Shown: in pieces, positions 62,551 to 64,000 of the stretch
Position numbering within the stretch: the first letter of the stretch is position 1
Layout: each line of letters starts with the position of its first letter
DNA from: Pontibacter anaerobius
GTDB lineage: Bacteria > Bacteroidota > Bacteroidia > Cytophagales > Hymenobacteraceae
Direction of reading: 5' to 3'
Length of the DNA: 64,000 nt
Assembly: GCF_026241195.1 (NCBI RefSeq)
Contig: NZ_JAPFQO010000010.1
Coordinates: 172,043 to 236,042, forward strand
The notes under the pieces: model-generated
What the model was told of the DNA's origin: nothing
The model's input: the letters and a program-made list of their open reading frames with translations, nothing else
Database searches by the model: none
Translations under genes and position numbers: made by a program

Positions 62551-63249
62551 ATGCCGCTGTTGCTCGCGCTCGAAACATCCACCACTGTCTGCTCTGTAGC
62601 CTTATATAAGGACCAGCAGTTACTGGGGGCCTCTGAGCTGCAAATCGAGAAGTCACACTCTTCCCACATCACCGTGATGGTGTCGCAGTTGGTGGAGAAC
62701 TGCGGGGCTACCCTGCAGGACCTGAGCGCTGTGGTGGTTTCGGGTGGGCCGGGTTCTTATACCGGCCTGCGTATTGGTACATCCACAGCCAAGGGGCTAT
62801 GCTTCTCGCTTAACATCCCGCTGCTGGAGGTCTCTACTTTATATGGGCTGGCCGCTCAGGTGATCGCGATGACGCCGAACCCCGAGCGCTTCCTGTTTTG
62901 CCCGATGCTGGATGCCCGCCGCATGGAAGTCTATACTTGCCTGCTTACGCATGATCTGCAAGAGGTGGAGCCAATCGCGCCGGTGGTGCTGGAGGAACAC
63001 ACTTTTGAGGAAAGGCTGAAGGAAAAGCCGGTCATCTTTTTCGGGAGCGGTGCCACCAAGTTTAAAAGTATGGTAAACACTGAGGCGAATGCCTTGTTTA
63101 TTGAGGGAGTGTTGCCAACGGCTAAAACCATTGGTATGCTGGCGCTGCCCAAGTATGAGCAGGAGGCATTTGAGGACGTAGCATATTATGAACCCTTCTA
63201 CCTGAAGGATGTTTACATAACAAGCCCGACTAAAGGAGCTAAGAAATAG
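62551..63249 (+). CDS. tsaB: tRNA threonylcarbamoyladenosine synthesis protein TsaB
   Basis: TsaB is the non-catalytic ASKHA partner of TsaD in making t6A37 of tRNAs. It starts LLLALETSTTVCSVAL and contains the family blocks EKSHSSHITVMVSQLV and VVSGGPGSYTGLRIGTSTAKGLC. It also has FCPMLDARRMEVYT. With the ATG at 62551 it has 232 residues. It precedes a DUF2480 gene by 11 bases and is probably cotranscribed with it. Confidence 0.94.
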   Translation: MPLLLALETSTTVCSVALYKDQQLLGASELQIEKSHSSHITVMVSQLVENCGATLQDLSAVVVSGGPGSYTGLRIGTSTAKGLCFSLNIPLLEVSTLYGLAAQVIAMTPNPERFLFCPMLDARRMEVYTCLLTHDLQEVEPIAPVVLEEHTFEERLKEKPVIFFGSGATKFKSMVNTEANALFIEGVLPTAKTIGMLALPKYEQEAFEDVAYYEPFYLKDVYITSPTKGAKK

Positions 63250-63260
63250 GAGAAACAACC

Positions 63261-63776
63261 ATGTCAGAAGAAATAGTGAACCGCGTGGCGCAAAGTGCGC
63301 TGGTAACCCTGAACCTGGAGGAGCTGCTGCACCCGGGAGAGCGTTTGGTGTATGATATAAAAGAGAACCTGTTCCAGGGGCTGATCCTTCGGGAGAAGGA
63401 TTTCCGTGCTTTCGTCAAAGATCACGATTGGTCGCAGTATGCCGGTAAGAACATTGCCATTACCTGTTCTGTGGATGCCATTGTTCCTACCTGGGCATAT
63501 ATGCTGTTGGCGTCAAAGCTTCAGAACCACGCTAACTACTATGTGTTCGGCAATCTGGAGGCACTGGAGCAGGCATTGCTACAGGAAGCAATCGCGAAAG
63601 TAGATATGGAAGAGTACCGCGATGCCAAGGTAGTGGTGAAGGGTTGTGGAAGTATACCAGTACCTACTTATGCCTATGTAGAGGTAATGCGCAAGCTCCT
63701 GCCAGTGGCCGCAAGTATTATGTATGGCGAACCATGCAGTACGGTGCCTTTATATAAGAAGCCTAAGAACGTATAA
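63261..63776 (+). CDS. DUF2480-family protein
   Basis: A 171-residue soluble protein restricted to Bacteroidota as far as I recall. Recognisable parts are LVTLNLEELLHPGERLVYDIK, the DWSQYAGKNIAITCSVDAIVP stretch, and VVKGCGSIPVPTYAYVEVM near the end. Function is unknown. It follows tsaB by 11 bases, so it may act in the same translation-related setting, but that is only positional. Confidence 0.86.
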   Translation: MSEEIVNRVAQSALVTLNLEELLHPGERLVYDIKENLFQGLILREKDFRAFVKDHDWSQYAGKNIAITCSVDAIVPTWAYMLLASKLQNHANYYVFGNLEALEQALLQEAIAKVDMEEYRDAKVVVKGCGSIPVPTYAYVEVMRKLLPVAASIMYGEPCSTVPLYKKPKNV

Positions 63777-63797
63777 TAGTATACAGAATGAAAAATG

Positions 63798-63831
63798 GGG
63801 AGCATGATGAACTAAATCATGCTCCCTTTTT
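63798..63831 (+). terminator. intrinsic terminator of the tsaB-DUF2480 unit
   Basis: The 11-base stem GGGAGCATGAT / ATCATGCTCCC is followed by five T. Confidence 0.93.
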
Positions 63832-63956
63832 GTTATTTCTAAGCGTCCGAAAGTAAAAATTGTCAGCTGGACAAACAGATAGCGAAGCCCTGAAAACATT
63901 TCCCGCTCTCACTCAGCCGTTTCCGGTGTTGGCACGTCTTTTTTTGGGGCCGGGTG

Positions 63957-63986
63957 TTGGAAAGCCGGATCTTCTGGCTACTTTTG
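63957..63986 (+). promoter_or_regulatory. strong promoter reading out of the window
   Basis: TTG at 63957-63959, 19 bases, then TACTTTTG at 63979-63986, followed by CATCCCCG. It is a full consensus match after a T-run. The gene it drives lies beyond the right edge; strong matches like this often precede stable-RNA genes. Confidence 0.75.
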
Positions 63987-64000
63987 CATCCCCGTTCGGC

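Overview
The window looks like a chromosome segment of a Bacteroidota bacterium, most likely Cytophagales/Hymenobacteraceae (Pontibacter-like; inferred). The evidence is three gliding/T9SS-associated genes (gldB, gldD, gldE), a secreted protein with a T9SS-type C-terminal region, promoters of the TTG-N19/20-TAnnTTTG type, genes for bTHX and an AURKAIP1/COX24-type mini-protein, several Bacteroidota-restricted DUF families, and a near absence of Shine-Dalgarno sequences. Most of the window is ordinary housekeeping sequence of about 50% G+C. I see no prophage, CRISPR array or rRNA gene.

Layout. 1-9.8 kb: the 3' end of an acyl-CoA dehydrogenase gene, a secreted protein, an AT-rich lipoprotein gene, recG, and the mutY-ssb-gldE-gldD operon on the minus strand. 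10-17.6 kb: HU, a TPR protein, a 29-residue COX24-like gene, an RNase E/G gene, a beta-barrel protein, gldB, a GT4 glycosyltransferase, a basic periplasmic protein and a scramblase-like protein. 17.9-24 kb: nth with an ECF sigma factor and a tiny anti-sigma-like gene, a cupin/group III truncated haemoglobin pair with a good palindromic operator, bTHX and a T9SS cargo protein. 24-28.2 kb: uvrA and an ISAs1-type insertion sequence with a frameshifted transposase. 28.6-37.8 kb: tpiA, prmA, a 1593-residue secreted protein of unknown function, plsY and an M20 dipeptidase. 37.8-47.7 kb: a tandem run of three related outer-membrane barrels, a YifB/ComM ATPase, gmhA, an MsbA-like exporter and a Wzi-like protein. 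47.9-59.4 kb: upp, a DEAD-box helicase, a serpin lipoprotein, a dihydroorotase-type gene, tRNA-His, a PfkB kinase, a geranylgeranyl-reductase-type flavoprotein and an M61 peptidase. 60-64 kb: rpmH-rnpA-ctpA, tsaB, a DUF2480 gene and a strong promoter firing out of the right edge.

The most unusual signals are not genes. (1) The word AAGTATA/TATACTT (core AGTATA) is scattered through the whole window on both strands, in genes and gaps, about five times more often than chance by hand count. Inside genes it appears to dictate codon choice. (2) Four intergenic loci carry the same composite element: a G/C-rich palindromic unit (B) followed by a ~200-250 bp unit (A). Unit A holds two hairpins whose arms differ between copies by compensating changes. 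The IS has inserted exactly into the B palindrome of one copy. (3) Gene-free gaps also hold rows of short perfect hairpins with 2-4 base loops. Together these suggest a genome with a rich, structured non-coding repeat layer.
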